From contig JAIOXZ010000034.1 in NCBI GenBank assembly GCA_021741355.1, positions 1 to 34,582 on the forward strand: 34,582 bases of DNA, given 5' to 3'. The stretch comes from Caulobacter sp. GTDB taxonomy: Bacteria; Pseudomonadota; Alphaproteobacteria; Caulobacterales; Caulobacteraceae. The translations under genes and the position numbers were made by a program. The notes beneath the pieces are model-generated. The model was not told where the DNA came from. It did not search any database and worked only from the letters and a program-made list of their open reading frames with translations. Position 1 is the stretch's first letter. Every line of letters begins with the position of its first letter. Positions 16,069-23,966 of this stretch are shown here, piece by piece.

Positions 16069-16749
16069 ATGCGCGCCGCCGATCTTTCCATCGCCAGGGA
16101 CGGCGCCGCTCTTTTTCCGGCGGCATTGGCGGCTGACGAGATCGCGCGCCTTGGCGAACGCCTTGAGCAGGTCATCGACGGGCGCCCCGGACGACGCCTG
16201 CCCGATGAGACCTCAGCAGGTCATCTGCTGGCTCCTGATGGCGCCATCGGCCGCATCGCCGCCAGCCTGATCAGCGGGGCCGCCCGCCCGGTCCGCGCTG
16301 TGATTTTCGACAAGTCTCCGGCCTCGAACTGGATCGTCGCCTGGCACCAGGACAGAACCATCTGCGTCCGCAATCGGGTCGAGGTCGAAGGCTTTGGCCC
16401 GTGGTCGACCAAGGACGGCCTGCTGCATGTCGCGCCGCCCATCGCCGTCCTTGAGGGCATGGTCACGTTGCGTCTGCATCTGGACGATTGCGACGACGAC
16501 AATGCACCGCTGCGGATCGCGCTGGGGTCACACCAACTGGGCTATGTCTCAGCGGCGGAGGCGGCTTCAAGGGTGGAGGCGCTGCCAGCCTTCGTCTGTC
16601 ATGCGAGGGCCGGGGACGTCTGGGCCTACTCGACACCGATCCTGCACATGTCGGAGCGGTCGCGGTCGTACGGCCGGCGGCGGGTGCTGCAGGTCGACTA
16701 TGCGGCGAGGACGCTCCCGGGCGGACTTGAGTGGCGGGGCCTCGACTGA
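16069..16749 (+). CDS. Phytanoyl-CoA dioxygenase (PhyH)-like Fe(II)/2-oxoglutarate oxygenase
   Basis: 226 residues with the double-stranded beta-helix facial triad: WHQD (H93, D95) and, 98 residues later, LHMSERS (H193), followed by a basic stretch (YGRRRVLQVDY) that would bind 2-oxoglutarate. This is the PhyH pattern, but the substrate is unknown; relatives act on lipids, amino acids and small metabolites. It starts 4 nt after fumC. The succinate made by such oxygenases is oxidised to fumarate, which could make the pairing meaningful, but simple cotranscription is equally possible. Confidence 0.83.
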   Translation: MRAADLSIARDGAALFPAALAADEIARLGERLEQVIDGRPGRRLPDETSAGHLLAPDGAIGRIAASLISGAARPVRAVIFDKSPASNWIVAWHQDRTICVRNRVEVEGFGPWSTKDGLLHVAPPIAVLEGMVTLRLHLDDCDDDNAPLRIALGSHQLGYVSAAEAASRVEALPAFVCHARAGDVWAYSTPILHMSERSRSYGRRRVLQVDYAARTLPGGLEWRGLD

Positions 16750-16791
16750 GCTTGCAGGCGGACGCCCCCTGATGTCTTGACGGCCAGCTTT

Positions 16792-16882
16792 GCTCTGGTG
16801 GCGGCCTTGCTCAAGGACCGCCTTGCGGCCGCGGAGCGGCGACCCCGCCGGGGTCGTCCTTGACCAAGGCCGCCACCAGAGC
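16792..16882. repeat. Long inverted repeat with palindromic core
   Basis: The left arm (16792-16818, beginning GCTCTGGTGGCGGCC) and right arm (16856-16882) are 27-nt inverted copies with one mismatch. Inside, GACCCCGCCGGGGTC (16841-16855) is itself palindromic, and GCGGCCGC lies just upstream. It fills the gap between the dioxygenase-like and ATPase genes. It could be a miniature mobile element or a strong RNA hairpin. It has no T-run, so a simple terminator is less likely. Confidence 0.8.
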
Positions 16883-16951
16883 TCCAATTCCATCAAGGCC
16901 TTCAGGGCTCATCATCATCCGGGCAGCCGGACAGGAGCGCGACCCCCTAAG

Positions 16952-17707
16952 ATGGCCGGCCTCGACACCCCCTACTGGATCACCGCGCAGTTCATCCGCC
17001 GCGACGGCTGGGACGAGGCCGTCTATCCGTTCAACCTGCCGGTCGTGCGCAGCCTGCACAGCCTGCAGTTCCACCCGCGCGTGACCTTCCTGGTCGGCGA
17101 GAACGGCTCGGGCAAGTCGACGCTGATCGAGGCGCTGGCGGTGGCCTGGGGGTTCAACGCCGAGGGCGGCTCGAAGGACCACCAGTTCGCCACCCACGCC
17201 AACCACTCGGTCCTGCACCAGTTCATCCGGCCGATCCGGGACGGCAAGGCCTACGCCCACGACGGCTTCTTTCTGCGGGCCGAGAGCTTCTTCAACGTCG
17301 CCACCTACCTCGAACAGACCGGCGGCAAGCGAACCGGCGAGCGGCCCCTGCATGAGCAGTCGCACGGCGAAGCCTTCTTCGCCCTGTTCGAGAACCGCCT
17401 GATGGGCGATGGCCTGTACATCATGGATGAGCCGGAGGCGGCACTGTCGCCGCAGCGCCAGCTGGCCTTCCTCGCCAAGCTGCACCAGCTGGTGCTGGCC
17501 CGCTCGCAGCTGATCATCGCGACCCACTCACCGATCATCCTCGGCTACCCGGACGCCTGGATCTATCAGGCCTCCGAGCACGGGCTGGAGCGGGTGGAGT
17601 ACGAGGACACCGAGCATTTCCAGGTGACCCGCAACTTCCTCAACCGCCGCCAGACGTTCCTGGACATCCTGCTGGAAGAGGATGAGGGGCCGGCGCCGAG
17701 ATCCTGA
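16952..17707 (+). CDS. Stand-alone ABC/SMC-like AAA family ATPase
   Basis: 251 residues, cytosolic, with a single ABC-type ATPase domain. Walker A is GENGSGKST (49-57). After an EQSHGEAFFALF stretch corresponding to the signature loop come Walker B, LYIMDEPEAALSP (D159-E160), and the H-loop ATHSPII. The compact design without transmembrane or coiled-coil parts matches a group of predicted ATPases related to OLD/RecF-like proteins. No partner nuclease is encoded nearby, so a defence role cannot be argued. The start at 16952 is supported by the conserved core beginning shortly after. Confidence 0.87.
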   Translation: MAGLDTPYWITAQFIRRDGWDEAVYPFNLPVVRSLHSLQFHPRVTFLVGENGSGKSTLIEALAVAWGFNAEGGSKDHQFATHANHSVLHQFIRPIRDGKAYAHDGFFLRAESFFNVATYLEQTGGKRTGERPLHEQSHGEAFFALFENRLMGDGLYIMDEPEAALSPQRQLAFLAKLHQLVLARSQLIIATHSPIILGYPDAWIYQASEHGLERVEYEDTEHFQVTRNFLNRRQTFLDILLEEDEGPAPRS

Positions 17708-17710
17708 TTT

Positions 17711-17888
17711 CCTCTCCCACCTGGGAGAGGGGGACCATGCGGAGCATGGTGGTGAGGGAGGTGCCGGTGTGGGCTGGGTTGGCGCGAGCGTGCCCCGTTG
17801 GTGGCAGCCCATCGGTAGCACGGCCACCTGTTGGGCTTCCCCCTCCCCCAGCCTCCGGCTGGTCCCCCTCCCCCAAAAGTGGGGGAGG
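17711..17888. repeat. Inverted pair of CCTCTCCC-type hairpin repeats
   Basis: Hairpin A has arms 17711-17718 (CCTCTCCC) and 17723-17730. Hairpin B has arms 17867-17875 (CCTCCCCCA) and 17880-17888. The stretch after A (GGGGGACCATGCGGAGCATGG) corresponds to the complement of the stretch before B, so they are two inverted copies of one repeat. They fill the gap between the convergent ATPase and YccF genes and may terminate both. Confidence 0.75.
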
Positions 17889-17895
17889 ACAGACT

Positions 17896-18294
17896 TCAGC
17901 GCTTCTCGACCACCGCCAGACCGATCGGCGCGAGCGCGATGCGGGCCAGCTGCAGGTCCTTGAACGCGAACGGCAGGCCGATGATGCTGATGGCCTCCGG
18001 GATGGCGATCAGGATGTGCGACAGGGCGATGTACCAGCCGGCGAACAGGAACCAGATCACGTTGAGCACAAAGCCGATCGGGCCTGTGCCGATGTCATGC
18101 TGGCCGGTGACGATCTCGCGCGAGACGATCTCCTTGCCGAACGGCCAGAAGGCGAAGCCGGCGATACGCCAGGCCGCGAAGCTGTAGGGGAGACCGACGA
18201 TGGTGATCGCCAGGATCAGCCCGCCCAGCAGCCACAGCAGGCCGCTCAGCCAGCCGCCGAGGATGAACCACAGGATGTTGAGCAGCAGGCGCAT
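17896..18294 (-). CDS. YccF domain (DUF307) inner-membrane protein
   Basis: 132 residues consisting of two internally similar halves, each beginning with a hydrophobic segment of the form NILWFILGGW / NVIWFLFAGWY, followed by a second segment ending in GLPY/GLPF. This internal duplication is the hallmark of the YccF family. The function of the family is unknown; it is an integral inner-membrane protein. ATG at 18294 gives the family-standard MRLLLNILWF N-terminus. It is divergent from the acetyltransferase gene with only 36 bp between them. Confidence 0.88.
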   Translation of the reverse strand: MRLLLNILWFILGGWLSGLLWLLGGLILAITIVGLPYSFAAWRIAGFAFWPFGKEIVSREIVTGQHDIGTGPIGFVLNVIWFLFAGWYIALSHILIAIPEAISIIGLPFAFKDLQLARIALAPIGLAVVEKR

Positions 18295-18330
18295 GGACGG
18301 GGTCCCCGCAAGGTCGAGAGGACAGACGTG

Positions 18331-18762
18331 GTGAATATCCTGCGCCTTGTCGAGGCCCTGCCACATGGATTCGACGTCATGTGCGCGGAAGCCACTGCAG
18401 AAGGTGTGCGCAACATGGCCATGCTCGCGGTCGAGTTCGGCTCGAAGGGTGATCCGTTCACCGAACCCGGCGCGCTGTTCGCGGCCTTCGTGGACAGTGA
18501 TCTGGCCGGCGTCGGCGGCGTAACGCCGGAAACAGGGCTGGCCGAACCGGCGATGCGCATGCGCCGGCTCTATGTCCGGCCCGCGTTCCGTCGCGCCGGC
18601 GTGGCGCGGGCCCTTGCCGGCGCGATGATGCAGCAGGGTTTCCAGTCCGCGCCGCTGCTGACGCTCAACGCCGCCGCCTCCCCCGCGGCGCCGCCGTTCT
18701 GGGAGGCGATGGGCTTCGAACCGGTCGACTGGCCGCGCGTGACGCACGCCCTGCAATTGTAG
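18331..18762 (+). CDS. GNAT family N-acetyltransferase
   Basis: 143 residues. The acetyl-CoA-binding motif A is visible as MRRLYVRPAFRRAGVARALAGAMM (about 76-99), followed by LLTLNAAASPAAPPFWEAMGFEPVDW, the typical motif B and C-terminal strand of GNAT enzymes. The start is placed at GTG 18331 behind GAGAGGA; GTG at 18328 is equally possible. The substrate is unknown. It lies 35 bp before the ccdA antitoxin gene on the same strand, but a GNAT-type toxin role is unlikely because a classic ccdAB pair follows. Confidence 0.85.
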   Translation: MNILRLVEALPHGFDVMCAEATAEGVRNMAMLAVEFGSKGDPFTEPGALFAAFVDSDLAGVGGVTPETGLAEPAMRMRRLYVRPAFRRAGVARALAGAMMQQGFQSAPLLTLNAAASPAAPPFWEAMGFEPVDWPRVTHALQL

Positions 18763-18797
18763 TTGCCGGTTTGTTCCCGTCGATGTAGCGTTTGCGC

Positions 18798-19040
18798 ATG
18801 GACAGGCCTGAACTCTCGACGGCGATCGATCCGGAGTTGCTGGAGCAGGCGGCCCGGCTGGGTCTGGACATCGGCGGGATGAGCGAAAGAGACCTGCGCC
18901 TACACCTCCAGAAGGTCGACCCCGCAGGCGCCGAAGGTCGCGCTCGCCGCTGGGCGGAGGAGAACGCCGAGGCGATCAGGCACAATAACGAAGCCATCGC
19001 GCGGCGAGGCATCTTTGGCGCCGACCTTCGGCGCTGGTGA
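18798..19040 (+). CDS. ccdA: CcdA-like antitoxin
   Basis: 80 residues. The C-terminal half, ARRWAEENAEAIRHNNEAIARRG (about 50-72), is the CcdB-binding segment characteristic of CcdA antitoxins, and the N-terminus would hold a short DNA-binding ribbon-helix-helix region. CcdA neutralises CcdB and autoregulates the pair. It starts at ATG 18798; a TTG at 18792 is an alternative. It ends one base before the ccdB start, giving translational coupling. The location, on a chromosome between ordinary genes, is typical of chromosomal ccd loci. Confidence 0.83.
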   Translation: MDRPELSTAIDPELLEQAARLGLDIGGMSERDLRLHLQKVDPAGAEGRARRWAEENAEAIRHNNEAIARRGIFGADLRRW

Positions 19041-19041
19041 G

Positions 19042-19341
19042 TTGCGACAGTTTGACGTCTTCAGAAACCCGTCAGCGCCGTCGCGGCGGTTCGCGCCCTT
19101 CGTGGCCATGATCCAATCCCATTTCATCGAGCAGGCCGTCGTCGTCGTCGCTCCGCTGGTCGTCGACAAGGTCACGACCGGGGTGGACATCGACGTCGAT
19201 CACGACGGCAACGGCTTCGTGCTCGCCCTATCGGAGCTGGGCTCTGTCCACAGGCAAGCTTTGGGCAGGACGGTCGGATCGCTGACGTCTCAGGAGGACG
19301 ACATCCGCCGCGCCCTCGACAAGCTCTTCAGCGGCTTCTGA
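19042..19341 (+). CDS. ccdB: CcdB-like toxin (DNA gyrase inhibitor family)
   Basis: 99 residues with a TTG start at 19042 giving MRQFDVFRNP, the standard CcdB opening, followed by RFAPFVAMIQSHFIE and VVVVAPLV. Near the C-terminus come LGRTVGSLTSQEDDIRRALDKLFSGF. CcdB family proteins poison DNA gyrase; the C-terminal residues usually include Trp99 in the F-plasmid protein, whereas here the last residues are SGF, so the gyrase contact may differ. Overlap of its frame start with the ccdA end indicates an operon. Toxin activity is not proven by sequence. Confidence 0.85.
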   Translation: MRQFDVFRNPSAPSRRFAPFVAMIQSHFIEQAVVVVAPLVVDKVTTGVDIDVDHDGNGFVLALSELGSVHRQALGRTVGSLTSQEDDIRRALDKLFSGF

Positions 19342-19409
19342 AGCCACCCTTTTGAGGCGAGCGTCCGCTCCGGGTGCGGTCAATCCTCAGCCTCTCCCTG
19401 GAGGGACGC

Positions 19410-20362
19410 ATGATGGACCGCAGACAGCTTCTCGGCGCCGGCGTCAGCCTGGCCGGTTTGACCGCGCTATTCCCGATGGCTCGTGGGCCCGCACGGGGAT
19501 CGACGCCTCCAGCGCCACGCTGGGCGACCGGAAGATCCTCGCGAAGATGCTCAAGGCCACGCCGCGGATCGGCATTCTGGCGGCGCGCGTCGCCACCCAG
19601 ACCGGTAGCTATGTCTACCAGTCCTCGGCGGTCGGCACGGGCGGGTGGCGCTCGACGCTCAACATCACCGGGCTCATGGATACCGACCTGCGGGCGGTGG
19701 CGGACGCGGGGATCGAGGACCTGACCACCCGTATGGCGGCCCTCGGGCGCACAATCGTGCCGCGCGTCGAGGTTCTGGCGCATCCGGCCATGGCGGAGTT
19801 CAGCGTCGTCGAGCAACCCGCGCTGAAGACCTGGAAATACCCGAGCGGCGGCCCGCCCCTCGACCTGGCCTGGGCGTCCGATAGCGGCGGCCGGCTGTTC
19901 TTCTACCATATGGAAGCCTGGAACCCCTTCGGGGCGCTGGCCATCAAGAACTGGCAGCGGACCAACTGGGTGTCCAAGGACCTGAACGCGGTCCTGCTCA
20001 TGCCCACCTATGTCTACACCTTCGGCGACACGTCCCTGTCGCTCGGCGAGGTGACGACCAACGGCGTGATCCGCAGCCAGGGCGCCCGGGCCGAGGTGAG
20101 CGGCGGTATGAAGCTGGTCGACCATCCCTCGTCGGTCTGGGCGACCCGCGGCCTGATCAAGATCGCCGGCGAAACCTCGGACCTTCGGTTCAAGGGCGAC
20201 CTCGATCTCGGCATGCCCGGCCGGTTCGAGCAGCTGGGATCGTCGGGCCAGACGGCCAATTTCGCCTTCCAGGTCGACCGGGCGATGTTCCGCGCCGCGG
20301 CCCTGCAGGGCGCACAGGCGATGAACCAGTTTACGGCGGACGTACTCAGCCAGCTCGGCTGA
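19410..20362 (+). pseudogene. Tat-exported protein of unknown function, apparent frameshift
   Basis: A strong GGAGGG precedes ATG 19410, which opens MMDRRQLLGAGVSLAGLTAL, a twin-arginine signal peptide. That frame continues only as Arg/Pro-rich noise, while the frame one base away runs open from WARTGIDASSATLGDRKILA (about 19475) to the stop at 20362. A single-base deletion, or a two-base insertion, near 19465-19480 would explain this. The mature part (about 290 residues) contains LMPTYVYTFGDTSLSLGEV and an alternating strand pattern; I do not recognise the family. It may be a real mutation or a sequencing error. The 3' end overlaps the convergent glycosyltransferase gene by 17 bp. Confidence 0.72.
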
Positions 20363-21296
20363 GATCGCCTGCCGCCGCCCAGACCCGGTCGACGTCCAGG
20401 TCCGCCAGGTCCGCCTCGCGCAGGATCGCCACCGGCTGGTCCGGACGGACGGGCCGGGGCGCGCTCATGGCGGGGTTACTTTCGGCGGAGAACAGGACGA
20501 GTGTCGGGCATCCCGCCGCCGCGATCACATGGACCGGGCCGGTGTCGTTGCCGACGGCCAGGGCCGCCCCCCGCGCGAGACCGGCGATATCGGCGATGCT
20601 TGTCTTGCCCACCAGGCTGACCGCGCCCGGCGCAGCGGTCAGGATCACCTGGGCGAGCGCCGCCTCCTCCGCGCCATGACCCACGACCACGGGCGTGATC
20701 CCCTGGCCTAGCAGTCGCACAGCCAAGTCGCCGAACGACGGCGCGGGCCAGCGCTTGGCCGGCCGATGCGCCGCGCCGCCCGGCGCCATCAGGGCGTAGG
20801 GTCCGGCGATGGCGAACCTGGCCGCGTCGCCGACAAGCCAGGACAGGTCCGGCGGCGGCACATCCGTTATCCCGGCAAGCGCCAGCTGCTTCACCCACAG
20901 GTCCTGGATGTGCAGCCGGTTACGGTCGGGTTCGCGATAGGACATAGCCGCGCCCGGCGCATTGCCGGACCACGGCGGCCGGTGCGGCCACAGCAGCTGG
21001 AAGTAGCGATTGGTCCGGCCCTGGCACTGCAGGTCATAGACCCGGTCGAACCGCGCCGCGCGCAACCGGCCGATCAGACGCGCCGTCGACGCCAGGTCGC
21101 TCCACTCCGGCCGACCGTCGCTCCAGACCTCGTCGAACCAGCCCGTCGCCTCGCCCATCGCCGCGAAGGGCGCTGTGGTCAGGAGGGTGAGGCGCGCGCC
21201 GGGATGGGTTCGCCGGATGGCCTTCATGGCGCCCGTCGCCTGCACGAAATCGCCCAGGGCCGACAGCTTGATGACGAGAATGCGCTCGCCGTTCAT
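20346..21296 (-). CDS. Glycosyltransferase family 9 (heptosyltransferase-like)
   Basis: 316 residues. It opens with ILVIKLSALGDFVQATGAMKAI, the GT9 N-terminal strand-loop with the LGD motif, and continues to a second Rossmann domain with the ADP-heptose-site motif VGNDTGPVHVIAAAGCPTLVLF (about 250-275). Such enzymes add heptose to the LPS inner core; the acceptor is unknown. The residues GGAAHRPAKRWPAPSFGDLA match the usual phosphate-binding stretch. It is divergent from a methyltransferase gene with a 55-bp gap, which may indicate joint envelope polysaccharide work. Confidence 0.88.
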   Translation of the reverse strand: MNGERILVIKLSALGDFVQATGAMKAIRRTHPGARLTLLTTAPFAAMGEATGWFDEVWSDGRPEWSDLASTARLIGRLRAARFDRVYDLQCQGRTNRYFQLLWPHRPPWSGNAPGAAMSYREPDRNRLHIQDLWVKQLALAGITDVPPPDLSWLVGDAARFAIAGPYALMAPGGAAHRPAKRWPAPSFGDLAVRLLGQGITPVVVGHGAEEAALAQVILTAAPGAVSLVGKTSIADIAGLARGAALAVGNDTGPVHVIAAAGCPTLVLFSAESNPAMSAPRPVRPDQPVAILREADLADLDVDRVWAAAGDLSRAG

Positions 21297-21351
21297 CCTG
21301 TTTCCGTTCTATCTGAGGCGACTGCCAGTTGGCCCGTCATCGGAGATCTGA

Positions 21352-22011
21352 ATGTTCGCGCGGGAAGCCGCCTGGATCGCTGCGGCCCTCGCGCATGTGG
21401 ACGCGGGGGAGCTCAGCCCATTGCTCAATGTCGGCGCCTCGACCCACCAGTTCCGGACCCAGGATCAACCGTGGATCCAGGAGCAGCTGATCGCGCCGCT
21501 GGAAGCCCGCGGCGTCCGCTTCATTCATCTGGACCTCAAGGCCGCCGAGGGCGTCGATGTCGCCGCCGACATCATGTCCGAAGAGGGCTTCGAGACCGCC
21601 AGGCAGCTGGGCGCGCGCGCGCTCCTGCTCTGCAACATTCTCGAACATGTGCTCGATCCCGGCGCCCTCTGCCGCAAGGCCATGGCCCTGGTCGGACCGG
21701 GCGGGCTGGTGGTGGTGACCGTGCCGCGCAGCTATCCCTACCACCGCGACCCCATCGACACCCTGTTCCGCCCGACCCCCGAAGAGGTCGCCGCCCTCTT
21801 TCCCGGCTCGACGATCGAGAGGGCGGAAATCCTGCCGTGCGGCTCGTACCGCGACAACGTCAGGGCCCGTCCGTGGATCCTGCTGCGGCCCGTTCTGCGG
21901 TTCCCGTTCCCGTTTCTGGGCTGGGACAAGTGGAAACGGTCCATGGGCAAGCTCTACTGGCTGTTCCATCCCTATCTGACCACCTGCGTGGTGCTGCGCG
22001 CGCCCGGCTGA
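21352..22011 (+). CDS. Class I SAM-dependent methyltransferase
   Basis: 219 residues behind GGAGA, start ATG 21352. The fold elements are LLNVGASTHQFR (motif I region, about 25-36, lacking the canonical GxGxG), IHLDLKAAEGVDVAAD, ALLLCNILEHVLDPGALC and GPGGLVVVTVPRSYPYHRDPID, the last being typical of sugar or lipid methyltransferases of the Methyltransf_11/23 group. The C-terminal WDKWKRSMGKLYWLFHPYLT is hydrophobic and aromatic. Neighbouring GT9 suggests an envelope glycan or lipid substrate, which is inference only. Confidence 0.82.
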   Translation: MFAREAAWIAAALAHVDAGELSPLLNVGASTHQFRTQDQPWIQEQLIAPLEARGVRFIHLDLKAAEGVDVAADIMSEEGFETARQLGARALLLCNILEHVLDPGALCRKAMALVGPGGLVVVTVPRSYPYHRDPIDTLFRPTPEEVAALFPGSTIERAEILPCGSYRDNVRARPWILLRPVLRFPFPFLGWDKWKRSMGKLYWLFHPYLTTCVVLRAPG

Positions 22012-22027
22012 AGGGGGACGCGACCGG

Positions 22028-23041
22028 TCACGTCCGCCGGCTGACCGCGAAGTCCGCGAGATCCTCGAGGGCGGCGCGCCAGGCGTTGGCGTCGGTCTTG
22101 ACCAGCGCGGCCTTGGCCTCCTCGGCGAACTGGTGCGCCAGGTCGAGCGTCGCCTCGGCCGCGCCGGTGCGCAGGATCAGCTCGCGGGCCCGGCGGAAGT
22201 CGTCGTCGGTCTGCTCCCGGCGACCGATGGTGCGCTCCCAGAAGGCCGCCTCGGCCGCGCCGGTGCGGGCGATGGCAAGCAGCAACGGCAGGGTCGCCTT
22301 GCCTTCCCGGAAGTCGTCCCCGGCGTTCTTGCCCAGCGCCTCGGTCGTGCCGTCGTAGTCCAGCGCATCGTCGACGAGCTGGAAGGCGAGGCCGAGGTTC
22401 AGGCCGTAGGACCGCATCGATCGGCGCATGTCGTCCGACGCACCGGCGCTGACCGCGCCCGCCTCGGCGGCGGCGGCGAACAGCTCGGCGGTCTTGGCGC
22501 GGATGATCTCGAGATAGACGTCCTGCGACAGGTTCAGGTCGTGGGCGCGCGTCAGCTGCAGCACCTCGCCCTCGCTGATCACCCCGGCGGCCTTGGCCAG
22601 GATGTCCAGCGCCGTCAGGGACCCGGCCTCGACCATCAGCTCGAAGGCCCGGGCGAACAGGTAGTCACCGACCAGCACGCTGGAGGGCGCGCCCCAGATC
22701 AGGTGCGCGGCGACCTTGCCGCGACGCAGCTGCGAGGAGTCGATCACATCGTCATGCAGCAGGGTCGCGGTGTGGATGAACTCAACCGCCGCGGCCAGCT
22801 TCAGGCAGGAATCATCCGTCGCGCCGGCCAGTCGCGCACAGGCGACGGTCAGCAGGGGGCGCAGCCGCTTGCCGCCGGCGTTGATCAGATGGTCCGCCAG
22901 CGCCGGAATCACCGACACCGGGCTCTGCATCCGCGCCGAAATGATCGCGTTCACGCCCCGCATGTCGGCGGTCGCCAGCGCCACCAGACCATCGACGGAG
23001 CCCGCCGGACGGGCTACGGCCGCATTCGCTGCGTCCAACAC
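22028..23041 (-). CDS. ispB: Polyprenyl diphosphate synthase (octa/nonaprenyl type)
   Basis: 337 residues from GTG 23041, chosen because AAGGAG lies six bases upstream; a longer frame begins at GTG 23095. Both aspartate-rich motifs are present: HDDVIDSSQLRRG (D97-D101) and FQLVDDALDYDG. Between them, GGKRLRPLL holds the conserved basic residues that bind diphosphate. The family makes the long isoprenoid side chain of ubiquinone; the chain length cannot be read. It is divergent from a tRNA/adenine methyltransferase-like gene, an arrangement seen in several alphaproteobacteria. Confidence 0.92.
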   Translation of the reverse strand: MLDAANAAVARPAGSVDGLVALATADMRGVNAIISARMQSPVSVIPALADHLINAGGKRLRPLLTVACARLAGATDDSCLKLAAAVEFIHTATLLHDDVIDSSQLRRGKVAAHLIWGAPSSVLVGDYLFARAFELMVEAGSLTALDILAKAAGVISEGEVLQLTRAHDLNLSQDVYLEIIRAKTAELFAAAAEAGAVSAGASDDMRRSMRSYGLNLGLAFQLVDDALDYDGTTEALGKNAGDDFREGKATLPLLLAIARTGAAEAAFWERTIGRREQTDDDFRRARELILRTGAAEATLDLAHQFAEEAKAALVKTDANAWRAALEDLADFAVSRRT

Positions 23042-23135
23042 CTGAGCTCCTTCATCTTCCGGCCGCGGCCCAAGCGCCGTTGCGGGAAGCCTCACGGGCG
23101 GGATAGGTCAGGGAAGAGACGAGGGCAAGGCCGAG

Positions 23136-23885
23136 ATGGCTGACCAGGGCGACACAAGCGAAGATCGGCTGCTGAACGGAAGGGTTTTGCTGCGTCAGCC
23201 GACCCGCGGCTATCGCGCGGGGATGGACGCCGCCCTGCTCGCGGCGGCCTGCGACGCGACGCCGGGCGAGCGGGTGCTGGAGGCCGGCTGCGGCGCGGGC
23301 GGGGCGCTGCTGGCGGCGGCGGCGCGTCATCCGGAGGCTCTGTTCACGGGTGTCGAACGGGATGCAGACGCTGCGACGCTGGCGCGGGAAAACCTTGTCC
23401 TGAACGGGTTTGGCGAGCGGGTTCAGATCCTCGAGGGCGATGTGCAGGCGGGCTTCCGTCCGCTGGGTCTGCCGGTGTTCGACGCGGTGATGGCCAATCC
23501 GCCGTTCTTCGACGACCCGGGCGCCCTGCTCGCCCCGGCGCCGGAAAAGGCCGGCGCCTGGATGGCAGACGGCGGCCTGGCGGCGTGGACGGGCTTCCTG
23601 ACCAAGGCGGTGCGCGAGGGCGGGACGATCACCCTCATTCATCGCGCCGACCGGCTGGGCGACCTTCTGTCGCTGCTGGGCGGCAAGGCCGGCTCGTTCC
23701 GCATCCGGCCGATTCACCCGTTCGCCGACGCGCCGGCCAAGCGGGTGCTGCTTCGGGCGGTGAAGACGGGGAAAGCCCCGTTGATGCTGTTGCCGCCGTT
23801 GGTCCTGCATGAGCGGGACGGCGGGAAGCACAGCGCAGCCGCTGAGGCGATCCTGCGGGGCGAAACGGCGCTGGGGTGGGTCTGA
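23136..23885 (+). CDS. TrmN6/YfiC-like N6-adenine methyltransferase
   Basis: 249 residues. SAM-binding motif I is LEAGCGAGGALL (about 48-59), with FTGVERDADAATLAREN as the second strand, and the N6-adenine catalytic motif MANPPFF (N121-P-P-F124). These are the features of the YfiC/TrmN6 group, which methylates A37 of tRNA-Val in E. coli; the substrate here is not established. The RGYRAGMDAALLAAA stretch near 24-38 is also typical. It begins 94 bp from the divergent polyprenyl synthase gene and ends one base before a palindromic repeat pair. Confidence 0.87.
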   Translation: MADQGDTSEDRLLNGRVLLRQPTRGYRAGMDAALLAAACDATPGERVLEAGCGAGGALLAAAARHPEALFTGVERDADAATLARENLVLNGFGERVQILEGDVQAGFRPLGLPVFDAVMANPPFFDDPGALLAPAPEKAGAWMADGGLAAWTGFLTKAVREGGTITLIHRADRLGDLLSLLGGKAGSFRIRPIHPFADAPAKRVLLRAVKTGKAPLMLLPPLVLHERDGGKHSAAAEAILRGETALGWV

Positions 23886-23962
23886 GGGGACCTGTACCGA
23901 AGGTACGTGTCCCCTAAACTAGCAGCTCGATTGGGGGACACGTACCTTCGGTACCTGTCCCC
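23886..23962. repeat. Paired GGGGACA-type palindromes, 77-bp element (copy 1)
   Basis: Unit A (23886-23914) and unit B (23934-23962) are inverted near-copies with internal dyad symmetry, joined by a 19-nt spacer (TAAACTAGCAGCTCGATTG). The same arrangement occurs at 32093-32169 with two spacer mismatches. It lies between converging genes and may act as a bidirectional terminator or a mobile repeat. Confidence 0.92.
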
Positions 23963-23966
23963 GTTC

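Noticed and set aside
16952..17707. Defence system ATPase
   Set aside because: No nuclease, reverse transcriptase or other defence partner adjoins it; only the ATPase fold is supported.
20766..22358. 530-codon plus-strand frame
   Set aside because: It crosses the antisense of the GT9 gene and the wrong frame of the methyltransferase; both real genes have clear motifs.
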